Positions 33,266 through 42,989 of a stretch of DNA of 64,000 bases are shown here, one piece after another. The stretch comes from CAUZWH01 sp965224275 (lineage in GTDB: Bacteria > Pseudomonadota > Alphaproteobacteria > SHVV01). The notes under the pieces were generated by a model that was given only the letters and a program-made list of their open reading frames with translations, was not told the DNA's origin and did not search any database. Location of the stretch: NCBI GenBank assembly GCA_965224275.1, contig CBDCYR010000001.1, positions 124,001 through 188,000 on the forward strand, in the 5' to 3' direction. Both the position numbers and the translations under genes were made by a program. Position 1 is the first letter of the stretch, and each line of letters starts with the position of its first letter.

Positions 33266-36200
33266 ATGAGCATCGAAGTCGCGCTCTCGCATCGCACCGC
33301 CTACCGCTACGATCGAGCGATCGGACTTGGGCCTCAAACCATCCGCCTGCGGCCGGCTCCCCACTGCCGGACGACCGTGCTGTCATACGCGCTCAACATC
33401 ACGCCAAAGAAGCATTTTCTCAATTGGCAGCAAGACCCGCACGGTAATTTTCAAGCCCGCCTGGTGTTTCCAGAACCGACCCGCTTGTTCGAGATAAGCG
33501 TCGACTTGGTCGCCGATATGGCGGCGACAAACCCATTCGATTTCTTTCTCGAACCCGAAGTGGAGATCTATCCCTTCGACTATGACCCAGACCTCGACGA
33601 AGCGCTTGCACCGTTTCGGCGCACCGATCCCAGTGGTCCTTTGCTACAGGCCTGGCTCGATCGTATCGACCGCAACCCGCGAGCGATGATCGACTTCCTG
33701 GTCGACCTCAATCTGCAGCTCCAACACGAGATTAGTTACGTCGTACGCATGGAATTTGGCGTCCAAAACCCGGAAGAAACGCTGACGCGTGCGATCGGGT
33801 CGTGCCGCGACACGGCCTGGCTATTGGTCCAGATTCTCCGCCACCTCGGGTTCGCTGCACGCTTCGTCTCGGGTTATCTGATCCAGCTGGCAGCCGACCA
33901 GAAGGCGCTCGACGGACCGTCGGGACCCGCCAGCGATCTCACCGACCTGCACGCGTGGGTCGAAGTTTACCTGCCGGGGTCGGGTTGGATCGGGCTCGAC
34001 CCGACGTCGGGCCTGCTGGCCGGCGAAGGGCATTTGCCCCTCGCCTGCACACCGGAACCCGCCACTGCCGCACCGGTCAGCGGCCTGCACGACACCGCGG
34101 AAGTCGATTTCGAGTTCGACATGTCGGTGCGCCGCATAGTGGAACCCCCGCGCGTCACCAAACCCTACGATGAAATTCAGTGGCAGGAGATCGTCGATCT
34201 CGGGCACAAGATCGATCGCGACCTGACGCGCCACGACGTGCGCCTGACAATGGGCGGCGAGCCGACCTTTGTCTCGGTCGACGACATGGAAAGTGCCGAG
34301 TGGAAAACAGCCGCGCTTGGCGACGACAAGCTGCGCCGCGGCGGTGAGTTGTTGCATCGCTTGGCGGCGATATTCGCGCCCGGCCACGTGCGTCATTATG
34401 GTCAGGGAAAATGGTATCCGGGAGAGCCGCTGCCGCGTTGGGCACTGGGCTGCTATTGGCGCAACGACGGCGAACCGATCTGGCGCGACGCAAGCCTGCT
34501 GGCCGATCCAACGACCGGTCCTGGGTCGGCCACCGCAACGCAGGCCGCCCGCTTCATCGCCACGCTCGCGACGCGGCTGGGGATCGATCCGGACTACGTC
34601 GTCCCTGCCTACGAAGACCACTGGTACTATTTGTGGCGCGAGCAGAACCTTCCGGTTAACGCGCTGGTCGATGATCTCAAGCTGGACGACCCGTTGGAGC
34701 GCGCCCGCCTGGCGCGCCTGCTCGGTGGCGGACTGGGGACCGAGGTCGGCCATGTGCTGCCGCTGCGGCGTAACGATGAGCCAAGCGAGCCAAGTGGGCC
34801 AAGTGGGTCGAGTGCGTCGAGTGCGTCGAGTGCGTCGAGTGCGCAGCCACGTTGGCGCAGCGCACGCTGGTATTTTCGCAACGGCACGTTGTTTTTGATC
34901 CCCGGCGATTCACCAATCGGTCTTCGCTTGCCGCTCGACGCGCTGCCCTGGGTCAAACCTGAGGACGAACTGGACGATGTCGAGATCGATCCGTCAGCGC
35001 CACGCGATACGCTGCCTGACCACGGCGTTTTGTCGACGCGGTCGAAGCCCGAAGACGACGCGGCACCGATTGGCGATGAACCTCCCCAACCCGGCGATCC
35101 CGCCGCCGAGACGATGCGTAGCGCGCTCTGCGTCGAGGTGCGCGATGGCCATATCCACGTGTTCGTGCCACCGATCAAGGATGCTGCCGACTACCTGGCG
35201 CTGGTTGCTGCGCTCGAAGCGACCGCTGCCGAGGTCGCGGTTGCCGTGGTTATCGAAGGATATCCGCCGGACTACGACCCCCGTCTCGAATCGTTCAGCA
35301 TCACCCCCGATCCCGGTGTTCTGGAAGTCAACATTCACCCGGCGGGCGACTGGGATGCCCTGGTCGAGCGGACCACACGGGTCTACGAAGAAGCCCGCGC
35401 GACCCGCCTCGGGACGGAAAAATTCATGCTCGACGGCCGCCACACCGGCACTGGCGGCGGCAATCACTTCGTGGTCGGTGGCGCCACCCCAGGGGATTCG
35501 CCATTTTTGCGGCGCCCCGATTTGCTGCGCAGCTTGCTGGCCTATTGGAACAACCACCCGTCCCTGTCCTACTTGTTCTCAGGTTTGTTTCTCGGGCCGA
35601 CCAGCCAGCATCCGCGAGTCGACGAGGCCCGCGACGACATGCTCTACGAGCTCGAGATTGCGTTCCAACAAATCCCAGGCCGGAACGACGACCCGCCGCC
35701 GCCGTGGCTGGTAGATCGGCTGTTCCGAAATCTGCTGGTCGATGTAACCGGCAACACGCATCGCGCGGAATTTTGCATCGACAAGCTCTACACACCGGAG
35801 TCGGTTAGCGGCCGGCGCGGCCTGCTCGAGCTACGCGCGTTCGAGATGCCGCCGCATAGCCGCATGAGCCTGGCCCAGCAGCTGCTGTTGCGAGCACTCA
35901 TCTCATGGTTCTGGCGCCAGCCCTATGAGCGACCGCTGGTACGATGGGGAACCCGTCTGCACGACGATTTTATGATGCCCCACTTCGTGTGGCAGGATTT
36001 CTGCCACGTGGTCGCCGACCTCAACGCATGTGGCTATCCTTTCGAAAGTGACTGGTTTTTGCCGCACGTCGAGTTCCGCTTTCCGATCATCGGCACCGTC
36101 ACCTATGCCGGAGTCGAGCTGGAGCTGCGCCAGGCACTCGAACCTTGGCACGTCCTCGGCGAACAGGCCATGCAGGGCGGCACAGCGCGCTCGGTCGATG

Positions 36201-36736
36201 CCTCGCTCGAACGCCTGCAGGTGCGGGTGCGGGGCCGCACCGACTCGCGATATGTCGTTGCCTGCAACGGCTACGCGCTGCCGCTGCGCCCAACCGGCGC
36301 CCAAGGCGAGTATGTCGCCGGCGTGCGCTACCGCGCCTGGCAGGAACCGAATGCGTTGCATCCGACGATCGCGGTGCACGTGCCGCTGCTGTTCGACGTG
36401 TTTGATAGTTGGAGCGCTACCGTGCTCGGCGGCTGCACCTATCACATCACGCATCCGGGCGGTCGCAACTATGACACCTTTCCGGTCAACGCCAGCGAGG
36501 CGGAGGCGCGGCGCCGCGCCCGATTCTTCTCCATCGGCCATACCCCGGCCGGTAACCCGCCGGTGCCGATGGAACCAAGCCTGGAACACCCGCTGACACT
36601 CGATCTCAGACGTGCGGGTCCAATTGGCAAAGGGCGTACGAAGCGCTCCAAAGTGGGAACAGCCAAACGAGCGGCCCCCAAGTCGACCCCAAAGTCGGCC
36701 CCAAAGACGGCAAAAGGGCGAGGCGGCAGCGAATGA
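33266..36736 (+). CDS. Transglutaminase-DUF2126 fusion protein
   Basis: 1156 residues. The N-terminal third is a transglutaminase-like unit (MSIEVALSHRTAYRYDRAI; Cys in IGSCRDTAWLL, His in DLHAWVEVYLPG, Asp in GLDPTSG). The rest is DUF2126 (LTMGGEPTFVSVDDMES, HYGQGKWYPGEPLPRWALG, LDGRHTGTGGGNHFVVGG), assigned to the COOH-NH2 ligase superfamily. Its stop overlaps the glutaminase ATG by four bases. A 9-bp repeat at 34811-34837 encodes (SSA)n. The Lys/Pro-rich C-terminus (KSTPKSAPK) is also repetitive. Start at 33266 chosen because the family begins there; no convincing ribosome site for the longer frame. Confidence 0.92.
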   Translation: MSIEVALSHRTAYRYDRAIGLGPQTIRLRPAPHCRTTVLSYALNITPKKHFLNWQQDPHGNFQARLVFPEPTRLFEISVDLVADMAATNPFDFFLEPEVEIYPFDYDPDLDEALAPFRRTDPSGPLLQAWLDRIDRNPRAMIDFLVDLNLQLQHEISYVVRMEFGVQNPEETLTRAIGSCRDTAWLLVQILRHLGFAARFVSGYLIQLAADQKALDGPSGPASDLTDLHAWVEVYLPGSGWIGLDPTSGLLAGEGHLPLACTPEPATAAPVSGLHDTAEVDFEFDMSVRRIVEPPRVTKPYDEIQWQEIVDLGHKIDRDLTRHDVRLTMGGEPTFVSVDDMESAEWKTAALGDDKLRRGGELLHRLAAIFAPGHVRHYGQGKWYPGEPLPRWALGCYWRNDGEPIWRDASLLADPTTGPGSATATQAARFIATLATRLGIDPDYVVPAYEDHWYYLWREQNLPVNALVDDLKLDDPLERARLARLLGGGLGTEVGHVLPLRRNDEPSEPSGPSGSSASSASSASSAQPRWRSARWYFRNGTLFLIPGDSPIGLRLPLDALPWVKPEDELDDVEIDPSAPRDTLPDHGVLSTRSKPEDDAAPIGDEPPQPGDPAAETMRSALCVEVRDGHIHVFVPPIKDAADYLALVAALEATAAEVAVAVVIEGYPPDYDPRLESFSITPDPGVLEVNIHPAGDWDALVERTTRVYEEARATRLGTEKFMLDGRHTGTGGGNHFVVGGATPGDSPFLRRPDLLRSLLAYWNNHPSLSYLFSGLFLGPTSQHPRVDEARDDMLYELEIAFQQIPGRNDDPPPPWLVDRLFRNLLVDVTGNTHRAEFCIDKLYTPESVSGRRGLLELRAFEMPPHSRMSLAQQLLLRALISWFWRQPYERPLVRWGTRLHDDFMMPHFVWQDFCHVVADLNACGYPFESDWFLPHVEFRFPIIGTVTYAGVELELRQALEPWHVLGEQAMQGGTARSVDASLERLQVRVRGRTDSRYVVACNGYALPLRPTGAQGEYVAGVRYRAWQEPNALHPTIAVHVPLLFDVFDSWSATVLGGCTYHITHPGGRNYDTFPVNASEAEARRRARFFSIGHTPAGNPPVPMEPSLEHPLTLDLRRAGPIGKGRTKRSKVGTAKRAAPKSTPKSAPKTAKGRGGSE

Positions 36737-37662
36737 ACCTGCAACAGATCCTCGACGACATCGCCGCCGACGTCGTCCCGCATCTTGGCATAGGCAAAGT
36801 GGCGGATTACATCCCGGCGCTAGCCCAGGTCGACCCGCACAAGTTCGCGATCGCGGTTACCACCGTCGAGGGCGAGAGCTTCCAGGCCGGTGACGCCGAC
36901 GAACGGTTCTCCATTCAGAGCGTCTCCAAAGTATTCACGCTGACGATGGCGGCTGAGTATGTCGGTCAGGAATTATGGAGCCGAGTCGGGCGTGAACCCT
37001 CGGGCTCGGCGTTCAACTCGATCGTGCAGCTCGAATATGAGCTCGGCATTCCCCGCAATCCTTTCATCAACGCCGGCGCGGTCGTCATCACCGACATGAT
37101 CCTGTCGCATTGTCCAACCGGCGATGCCGAGGGTGCCAAAACGGAGATTATCGATTTTCTCCGTCAGCGCGCCGATGACGCTGCGATCGATTTCGATCTC
37201 GAGGTCGCCCGTTCCGAAAAGGCGTGGGGCTATCGCAACGCCGCGCTCGCTAACCTGATGAAAGCGTTCGGCAATATCGCCAACGACGTCGACCAAGTGC
37301 TCGACGCTTATTTCCATCAGTGCGCGGTCGAGATGACCTGCCGGCAGCTCGCCCGCGCCATGCTTCACCTCGCCAATGAAGGGACCGATCCGTTGACCGG
37401 ACACCTGGTGGTGTCGCCCGAACGGGCCCGACGCATCAACTCGATCATGCTGACCTGTGGGCACTATGATGCCTCCGGTGACTTCGCGGTCCGCGTCGGC
37501 CTGCCCGGCAAGAGCGGCGTCGGTGGTGGCATCGTCGCGATCGTACCCAAGCGCCTGGCGGTCGCGGTCTGGTCGCCGGCGTTAAACGATCAAGGAAACT
37601 CCTATGCCGGAACTATCGCACTGGAGCAGTTCGCAGCGCGGACGGGCTATTCGATTTTCTGA
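36733..37662 (+). CDS. glsA: Glutaminase A
   Basis: 309 residues, full length. Hydrolyses glutamine to glutamate and ammonia. The Ser-Lys catalytic motif is in FSIQSVSKVFTL; family motifs PSGSAFNSIVQLE, NPFINAGAVVITD, EKAWGYRNAALANLM and LPGKSGVGGGIVA are present. Translationally coupled to the transglutaminase-DUF2126 gene (ATGA overlap), unusual for this housekeeping enzyme and suggesting it handles glutamine linked to that system. Confidence 0.94.
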   Translation: MNLQQILDDIAADVVPHLGIGKVADYIPALAQVDPHKFAIAVTTVEGESFQAGDADERFSIQSVSKVFTLTMAAEYVGQELWSRVGREPSGSAFNSIVQLEYELGIPRNPFINAGAVVITDMILSHCPTGDAEGAKTEIIDFLRQRADDAAIDFDLEVARSEKAWGYRNAALANLMKAFGNIANDVDQVLDAYFHQCAVEMTCRQLARAMLHLANEGTDPLTGHLVVSPERARRINSIMLTCGHYDASGDFAVRVGLPGKSGVGGGIVAIVPKRLAVAVWSPALNDQGNSYAGTIALEQFAARTGYSIF

Positions 37663-37723
37663 GGCGAGCAATACCGCCGCTGCCACCTCCTCAACAGCAG
37701 CGACGCCGACCACACCGCTAGGG

Positions 37724-37864
37724 TAGAGCATTTCAGGATTGGCTCGACCCATCCCACTTCCCCGGCCCAACCACCCCCTCTTTCGAATATGCTGGGGATA
37801 CCCTCGGGGTGGTTGGGCCGGGGGAGTGGGATGGGTCGAGTCGGCGCAATCCTGAAATGCTCTA
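37724..37864. mobile_element. MITE-like inverted-repeat element, 141 bp
   Basis: Begins TAGAGCATTTCAGGATTG and ends with its exact inverse. The complementarity continues inward almost to the centre (CTCGACCCATCCCAC with GTGGGATGGGTCGAG), interrupted by one 6-base asymmetry. Both tips carry TA, as expected of IS630/Tc1-like target duplication. No coding capacity. Confidence 0.75.
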
Positions 37865-37994
37865 GGCCGTGAAGCACTTGTGTCGCCCGGCCCCGGCAAT
37901 CGTCAACTGGACGGCGCCAAACCAAGCAGGTCTTCTTCACTATTTCCGCGACGACGCGATAAGCCGCGAATCCTAACCACGATCCGCGCCCGGC

Positions 37995-38894
37995 TCAGGG
38001 AGAGATTCCCGCGCACGATACGTCGATCCCGGTAAGGTCGCAATCGCCAAAGAAGGCCGAAAAAGGCGTCTCCGCTGCATCGAGTCCAGTGCCGATAAGC
38101 ACCAGCCCGCGCGGGTCGGTCTGCCCAGTCGGGTCGAACAGGCGCCAGCGACCACCGCAATACACTTCGACCAAAGCATGGAAGTCTGGCGGGTCCAGCC
38201 GCCATGCATATCCGGTTACGTATCGGGCCGGAATGCTCAGGGCGCGGAGGAAAGAAATCGCCAGATGCGCGAAATCGCGACAAACACCCGCGCGATGGAG
38301 CAGGGTCTCGATTGCGGTGGTTTGGGTGCCGCTGGTCTCAAACCGGTACTCGATGTTCGCAACCAGCCAGTCGCAGACCGATCGGACCAAGGCGATGCCG
38401 ACCGGTCCAACATCGAACGTCCGCCGCGAAAAGGCGGCGAGGCTATCGGACTGGCAGTAGCGACTGGGATTCAAGTAGCGATAGGTCGCGGTCGGAAGCC
38501 GGCCTAGTGGGTCCGCATCTGGACTCGGTGGCGCCGGAAGCAAAGCATCCGTTTTTTCAACCCGCGCGTAATATGTCACGGTCATCGAGCCTGGCGGCAC
38601 GACGATCCGGAGGAAGCGGTTGCCGCTGTGGCGCTCGGTCCAGCGGGATACTTTGAGATGGGGCTCGATGGCAAGATTCTCGCTCTCTACGCGCTGTCCG
38701 TAACGCTTTGCCGGCATGATATTGAGCAGGAAGGTCGCCTCCTCCCTGGCCTCGTATTGGAGGCCGCATCGTACATCGAGCAACTTCGGCGGACTTGCCT
38801 GAAGGCTTTGATCGCGGCCTAGCAACGGCCCGACGGGGGCGATGGACGATACGTCGCAGACGAGGTCGAGTTCATTCATGTCGAGTTCATTCAT
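37995..38894 (-). CDS. Transglutaminase-like protein, third of the Anbu region
   Basis: About 299 residues from MNELDMNELDLVCDV (38894), the first two short repeats coming from a duplicated 15-mer; the frame is open to 38990 and later starts are possible. Core motifs are Cys in HRAGVCRDFAHLAISFL, His in PPDFHALVEVYCGGRW and Asp in LFDPTGQTDPRG. More distant from the other two transglutaminases, of the stand-alone type that also resembles cysteine peptidases. Convergent with glutaminase across the MITE. Confidence 0.85.
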   Translation of the reverse strand: MNELDMNELDLVCDVSSIAPVGPLLGRDQSLQASPPKLLDVRCGLQYEAREEATFLLNIMPAKRYGQRVESENLAIEPHLKVSRWTERHSGNRFLRIVVPPGSMTVTYYARVEKTDALLPAPPSPDADPLGRLPTATYRYLNPSRYCQSDSLAAFSRRTFDVGPVGIALVRSVCDWLVANIEYRFETSGTQTTAIETLLHRAGVCRDFAHLAISFLRALSIPARYVTGYAWRLDPPDFHALVEVYCGGRWRLFDPTGQTDPRGLVLIGTGLDAAETPFSAFFGDCDLTGIDVSCAGISP

Positions 38895-39314
38895 AGTGTT
38901 GAATCCGGCACCAGGATTGAGCGCAACGCGCGGCGCCCGAGACCCTTCCAACAACAGTTGCCCGCCGCCGCCGCGGCGCACGGGCATCAATCACACGATT
39001 GGTAAAAGTTTTGAACTGCTTCGGCGAAGCGGGTACGCCAGCAAGTCGTCACTGATCGCCTGAATATGGGCGGTGCGGGTGACGAACACAAGCGAGTTTA
39101 TCTTTGGTGCTGCCGCGCCCGGGCCCGGCCCCTTGTGATCGATGCCGATCACATCTGGTCTTGGAGCTTAAGCCGGCAAATTTCTGGGCCGAACGTTTCG
39201 TTCGCCCGCGAAACCAGACAAAGATTCCGGCGGCCAGAAAGGGCTTCTCTAGCCACTTTACGACACTCACTCAGGTGAAAAAGGGCGGTCCTGAGACTGC
39301 CCAGAACCTTTCTT

Positions 39315-39473
39315 ATGGAAACGTCTCTAAGCCGCCTTGCGCCGGCTGAATTTTACATCGGCATAGATGTGGCGTCCGCGAGATTGTGTCGTGCGTTTCG
39401 CGTTTGGGTTTCCCCGTTCCGGATGCCCCAAGAGAACGGCAGGTTTCTACCTAAACCGACATTTTTACGATAG
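39315..39473 (+). pseudogene. IS110-family transposase N-terminal fragment
   Basis: METSLSRLAPAEFYIGIDVA is followed by sequence unlike any transposase and a stop. FYIGIDVASA is the typical RuvC-like start of IS110-family transposases, but the remainder is absent. The 300 bases before it (38991-39314) show nothing recognisable. Confidence 0.4.
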
Positions 39474-39507
39474 GAGGTCTGGTTTACACCGAGCTTTGGA
39501 CATAATT

Positions 39508-39750
39508 GGTTCTCCTTCGGGTGCACTAGCCCAACCCTAAACCGGAAGCACTCCAAATGGGGTATTCCTAGCCCGGAGTAGTCTTTGATAAAACGACGTC
39601 GCGTACATACGTGTGTCTTTGAATGAGTCTTGGAGGTCTTATGGCAGAAGAAAAGGTTTTAGCCCGGAGTAGTCTTTGATAAAACGACGTCGCGTACGAT
39701 GGTCTTTGAATGAGTCTTGGAGGTCTTATGGCAGAAGAAAAGGTTTTTTC
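39508..39750. repeat. IS256 end fragment and imperfect 92-bp tandem duplication
   Basis: 39508-39545 repeats part of the IS256 upstream region at 41650-41703 with an internal deletion. Then a block starting AGCCCGGAGTAGTCTTTGAT occurs at about 39569 and again at 39661, ending both times in GGCAGAAGAAAAGGTTTT, with a small indel difference. Confidence 0.7.
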
Positions 39751-39944
39751 GATTGTCGATGGCTTTCAGACAAGGCAACGAGATATGGCCATTCGTTTGT
39801 TCTGGGAAGCGTTCAAAGGCAAGCTGCTTCCGGTTATGAAACCCGAAGAAAAGGCTCTCAGATTTCTCGATCTCGTTGCTGATCCCGGCCACGCGATTAG
39901 CGCCATTTCGAGCGACGGCACTTTGATTGGTGTCGCTGGTTTCT
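39728..39944 (+). pseudogene. GNAT acetyltransferase, N-terminal part
   Basis: MAEEKVFSIVDGFQTRQRDM to SSDGTLIGVAGF, then a stop. AATGAGTCTTGGAGG precedes the ATG. The continuation KTNNGSFIGGGFKELC is found at 41840 beyond the IS256-type element. The sequence directly after 39944 is a deletion-riddled version of the same continuation. Confidence 0.65.
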
Positions 39945-40392
39945 AATAACGGCTCGTTCATCCGCGGAGGGTGTCAAAGAGCTTTGTGCCGCATACGGGA
40001 TGATTGGCGGATTTTGGCGTCTCGTTCTATCCATACTAGAACGTCCCCTGCAACCGGGAACCCGCATTTTCGTGGGTGAGGCGGCACGTGGCCAGGGTGT
40101 TGGATCAGGCTGTTGTCAGCTATCAAGGAAAAGGCAATCGCTTGCATGTTCCAAGGTCCGATTGGACGTTGACACGGCTGCCACGTGCCTTGTATGAGGC
40201 CAGGCGTTGATTCCAGAAAGCACGAGCAACATCCATTGCGCTTCATTTCGGAGCGATGGTTTGCGAGGTGTGAGCAGAACAGCCCTCTCGAGGGGTCGCA
40301 AATTGCCTTTCTGGACGTTTGACGGCAGCTTTCGGTCTGCCACCTCGTCAACACCGAATGGCAAATTTCTGTGTGGGCGTGGTTCGGCGAGA
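39918..40392 (+). pseudogene. Deletion-riddled duplicate of the GNAT 3' half
   Basis: Aligns from start to end with 41831-42367 but lacks many scattered stretches of 1-14 bases, so no frame survives. Substitutions are few compared with deletions. It continues past the gene end into the shared downstream sequence (CAGAACAGCCCTCTCGAGGG). Confidence 0.7.
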
Positions 40393-41829
40393 TCGTGTCC
40401 CGCGGAGTGGTGTAAGAGCGTTGCGCTCTACGCTGCTCCCGGCGGGTAGGGCCGGGACGTTCAGGCTGCCACGGTGGGCAGCGTGATGGGGACATCATCA
40501 GCGGAGCGATGGATTCCAGCGTCATGTATCTCCTTGAGACGGCACTCGTCGCTGCTCGAGAAGGATGGCGCCGACGAGCCGTGTGATGGCGGCTTCGTTG
40601 GGAAAGATACCGACGACGTTGGTGCGACGCTTGACCTCGGCATGGAGCCGTTCGATCGGGTTTGTGGAGTGCAATTTCTGGCGGTGCTCCCTGGGGAAGC
40701 TCATGTAGGCGAGGACGTCGTGCTCGGCTTCGTCCATGAGAACTGCCAGCTTGGGCACCTTGAGCCTGAGCTGGTCGGCGACCTGGCGCCACTGGACCTT
40801 CGCGCTGTCGGCGTCCTCCTGGGCGAAGGCGGTGGCGACGAAGGCGGAGACGACGCGCCGGCCCTGGCGGCCGGCATGGGCCAGCAGGTTGCGGGCGAAG
40901 TGCACGCGGCAGCGCTGCCATGTGGCGCCGAGGATCCGGGTCGCGGCGGCCTTCAGGCCCTTGTGGTCGTCGGAGATCACCAGCTTCACGCCGCGCAGCC
41001 CGCGCCGGGCCAGCGAGCGCAGGAACTCGGTCCAGAAGGCCTCGGCCTCAGACGCGCCGATCGCCATGCCCAGGACCTCGCGGCGGCCCTGGTCGTTGAC
41101 GGCCACAGCCACGGTCACCGCGACCGAGACGATGCGCCCGGCCTCGCGCACCTTTACATAGGTTGCGTCGAGCCACAGATAGGGCCAGTCGCCCTCCAGC
41201 GATCGATCGAGGAAGCCGTTGACCTTATCGTCGATCTCGCCGCACAGCCTGGAGACCTGGCTCTTGGAGACGCCCGACATGCCCATGGCCTGCACCAGGT
41301 CGTCGACCGAGCGGGTCGACACGCCCTGGATGTAGGCCTCCTGGATCACCGCAGCCAGCGCCTTCTCGGCCATCCGCCGCGGCTCCAGGAAGCCCGGGAA
41401 GTAGCTCCCCTTCCTCAGCTTCGGGATCTTCAGCTCGACCGTGCCGGCCCGCGTCTCCCAGGACCGGTCGCGGTAGCCGTTGCGGTGGGTGATACGATCC
41501 GCCGAGCGCTCGCCGTGAGCGGCGCCGGTCAGGCCCTCGACCTCCAGTGCCATCAGCCGCTCGGCCGTGAAGCCGATCATCTCGCGAAGCAGATCGGCAT
41601 CGGAGCTCTTCTCCAAAAGCGCGCGCAGGGTCATCATGTCCTGGGTCATCGTGGTTCTCCTTCGGGTCAGGTTGGTTTGCACTAGCCCAACCCTAAACCG
41701 GAACCGCGATGGCCTCCGCTGTGGATAGCCGGCTTGCCTACGCCAGACTCTCGGCGGTCGCTACGGCAAGCCGCCTACCCACAGCTAACAGAGGCTCCAA
41801 CAACTCCTACACCACGTCCTGGGACACGA
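40393..41829 (-). mobile_element. IS256-family (mutator-type) element
   Basis: Ends are imperfect inverted repeats: TCGTGTCCCGCGGAGTGGTG at 40393 and, inverted at 41829, TCGTGTCCCAGGACGTGGTG. About 1.44 kb. There is no direct repeat at the junctions; the left flank is the degenerate GNAT copy and the right flank the intact GNAT 3' half. Confidence 0.82.
40522..41649 (-). CDS. IS256-family transposase, C-terminus frame-shifted
   Basis: 375 residues from MTQDMMTLRALLEK; AAGGAG precedes the ATG. Mutator-type DDE motifs are LWLDATYVKVRE, LVISDDHKGLKAA with RCRVHFARNLL, and LHSTNPIERLHAEVKRRTNVVG with the final Glu. The open frame ends LLEQRRVPSQGDT-stop; the expected tail appears in the two other frames (RYMTLESIAPL, then PITLPTVAA-stop at 40461), so at least two short deletions hit the last 35 codons. 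They are in the same damaged stretch as the adjoining GNAT duplicate. Confidence 0.88.
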   Translation of the reverse strand: MTQDMMTLRALLEKSSDADLLREMIGFTAERLMALEVEGLTGAAHGERSADRITHRNGYRDRSWETRAGTVELKIPKLRKGSYFPGFLEPRRMAEKALAAVIQEAYIQGVSTRSVDDLVQAMGMSGVSKSQVSRLCGEIDDKVNGFLDRSLEGDWPYLWLDATYVKVREAGRIVSVAVTVAVAVNDQGRREVLGMAIGASEAEAFWTEFLRSLARRGLRGVKLVISDDHKGLKAAATRILGATWQRCRVHFARNLLAHAGRQGRRVVSAFVATAFAQEDADSAKVQWRQVADQLRLKVPKLAVLMDEAEHDVLAYMSFPREHRQKLHSTNPIERLHAEVKRRTNVVGIFPNEAAITRLVGAILLEQRRVPSQGDT

Positions 41830-41830
41830 C

Positions 41831-42234
41831 CTTTGATTGGTGTCGCTGGTTTCAAAACTAATAACGGCTCGTTCATCGGCGGCGGCTTCAAAGAGCTTTG
41901 TGCCGCATACGGGATGATTGGCGGATTTTGGCGGGGTCTCGTTCTATCCATACTAGAACGTCCCCTGCAACCGGGAACGCTGTTGATGGACGGCATTTTC
42001 GTGGGTGAGGCGGCACGTGGCCAGGGTGTTGGATCAGCGCTGTTGTCAGCTATCAAGGAAAAGGCAATCGCTTGCGGATGTTCCAAGGTCAGATTGGATG
42101 TGATTGACACGAATCCACGCGCACGTGCCTTGTATGAGCGCCAGGGGTTCATTCCAGAAAGCACGAGCAACATGGGTCCATTGCGCCATATCTTCGGATT
42201 TCGGAATGCGACCACAATGGTTTGCGAGGTGTGA
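41831..42234 (+). pseudogene. GNAT acetyltransferase, C-terminal part
   Basis: LIGVAGFKTNNGSFIGGG to ATTMVCEV-stop. Carries the acetyl-CoA loop EAARGQGVGSALLSAIKEKA and the C-terminal NPRARALYERQGFIPE. Joined to 39728-39944 it would give a normal protein of about 208 residues, so the IS256-type element and a duplicate separate the halves. The open frame beginning at 41734 is fused to IS sequence. Confidence 0.75.
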
Positions 42235-42436
42235 GCAGAACAGCCCTCTCGAGGGGTCGCAAATTGCCTTTCTGGACGTTGATCCCAGACGGCAGCTTTC
42301 GGTCTGCCACCTCAACCGACATTTCAACACCGAATGGCAAATTTGCACCCTGTGTGGGCGTGGTTCGGCTTGGCCTTAGAGGGGGGAATTCGTAATCCAA
42401 TAATCGACATAGCAGCGCAAAGAAAATGGCGAATCC

Positions 42437-42637
42437 CTAGCTGGAAAGATCGTCGTATCGGGACTTGCATTCGCGTGCAATCTCATTCTCAAGCGCGATC
42501 CTCAGATTGCACAGATGCACAGACTTGCGACGCGAGAGGTGCGATGGTTCAGTCGCCTCCAAGTCCTCCAGCGTATGCACCAAGTGATGGGGAACGGCGG
42601 TGGCGCAGGCGACGAGCAGGTGTGCAGTCTTGGACAT
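42437..42637 (-). CDS. Small hypothetical protein
   Basis: 66 residues, MSKTAHLLVACATAVPHHLV, with GAGGA ten bases before the ATG. Rich in His and Arg; no family. It could be spurious. The bases from 42638 to 42989 contain nothing I recognise. Confidence 0.3.
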   Translation of the reverse strand: MSKTAHLLVACATAVPHHLVHTLEDLEATEPSHLSRRKSVHLCNLRIALENEIARECKSRYDDLSS

Positions 42638-42989
42638 GGTGTTCCTCGTTGGTCGTCCGTTGTCGGCAGTGGACCGTGATCAGCACTTGGGGAAAACCTG
42701 TGCCTCCCCATTGACCAAGATTTGACTGAATTGTGACTGAGAGTCGTCTAACCAGCATGACTCGCATGGGTCAGAGAGGCTGCGGCCCATATGAGTGACG
42801 AGCTTCATCACGAGGTTGGCGGGTGGTTTGGCCGTCAATTGGGCGGCCCGTTCCGACGATGGTATTGGTGTAGTTAGTCCACGATGACTGCTCGTGACCC
42901 AAACGGACATCACCGGCTATGGTTCGGCGCGTCCCTCGAGTCTGAACGGGCGCTTGCCGCTTGATGCACTGTTGTTACGAGGAGGGAAT

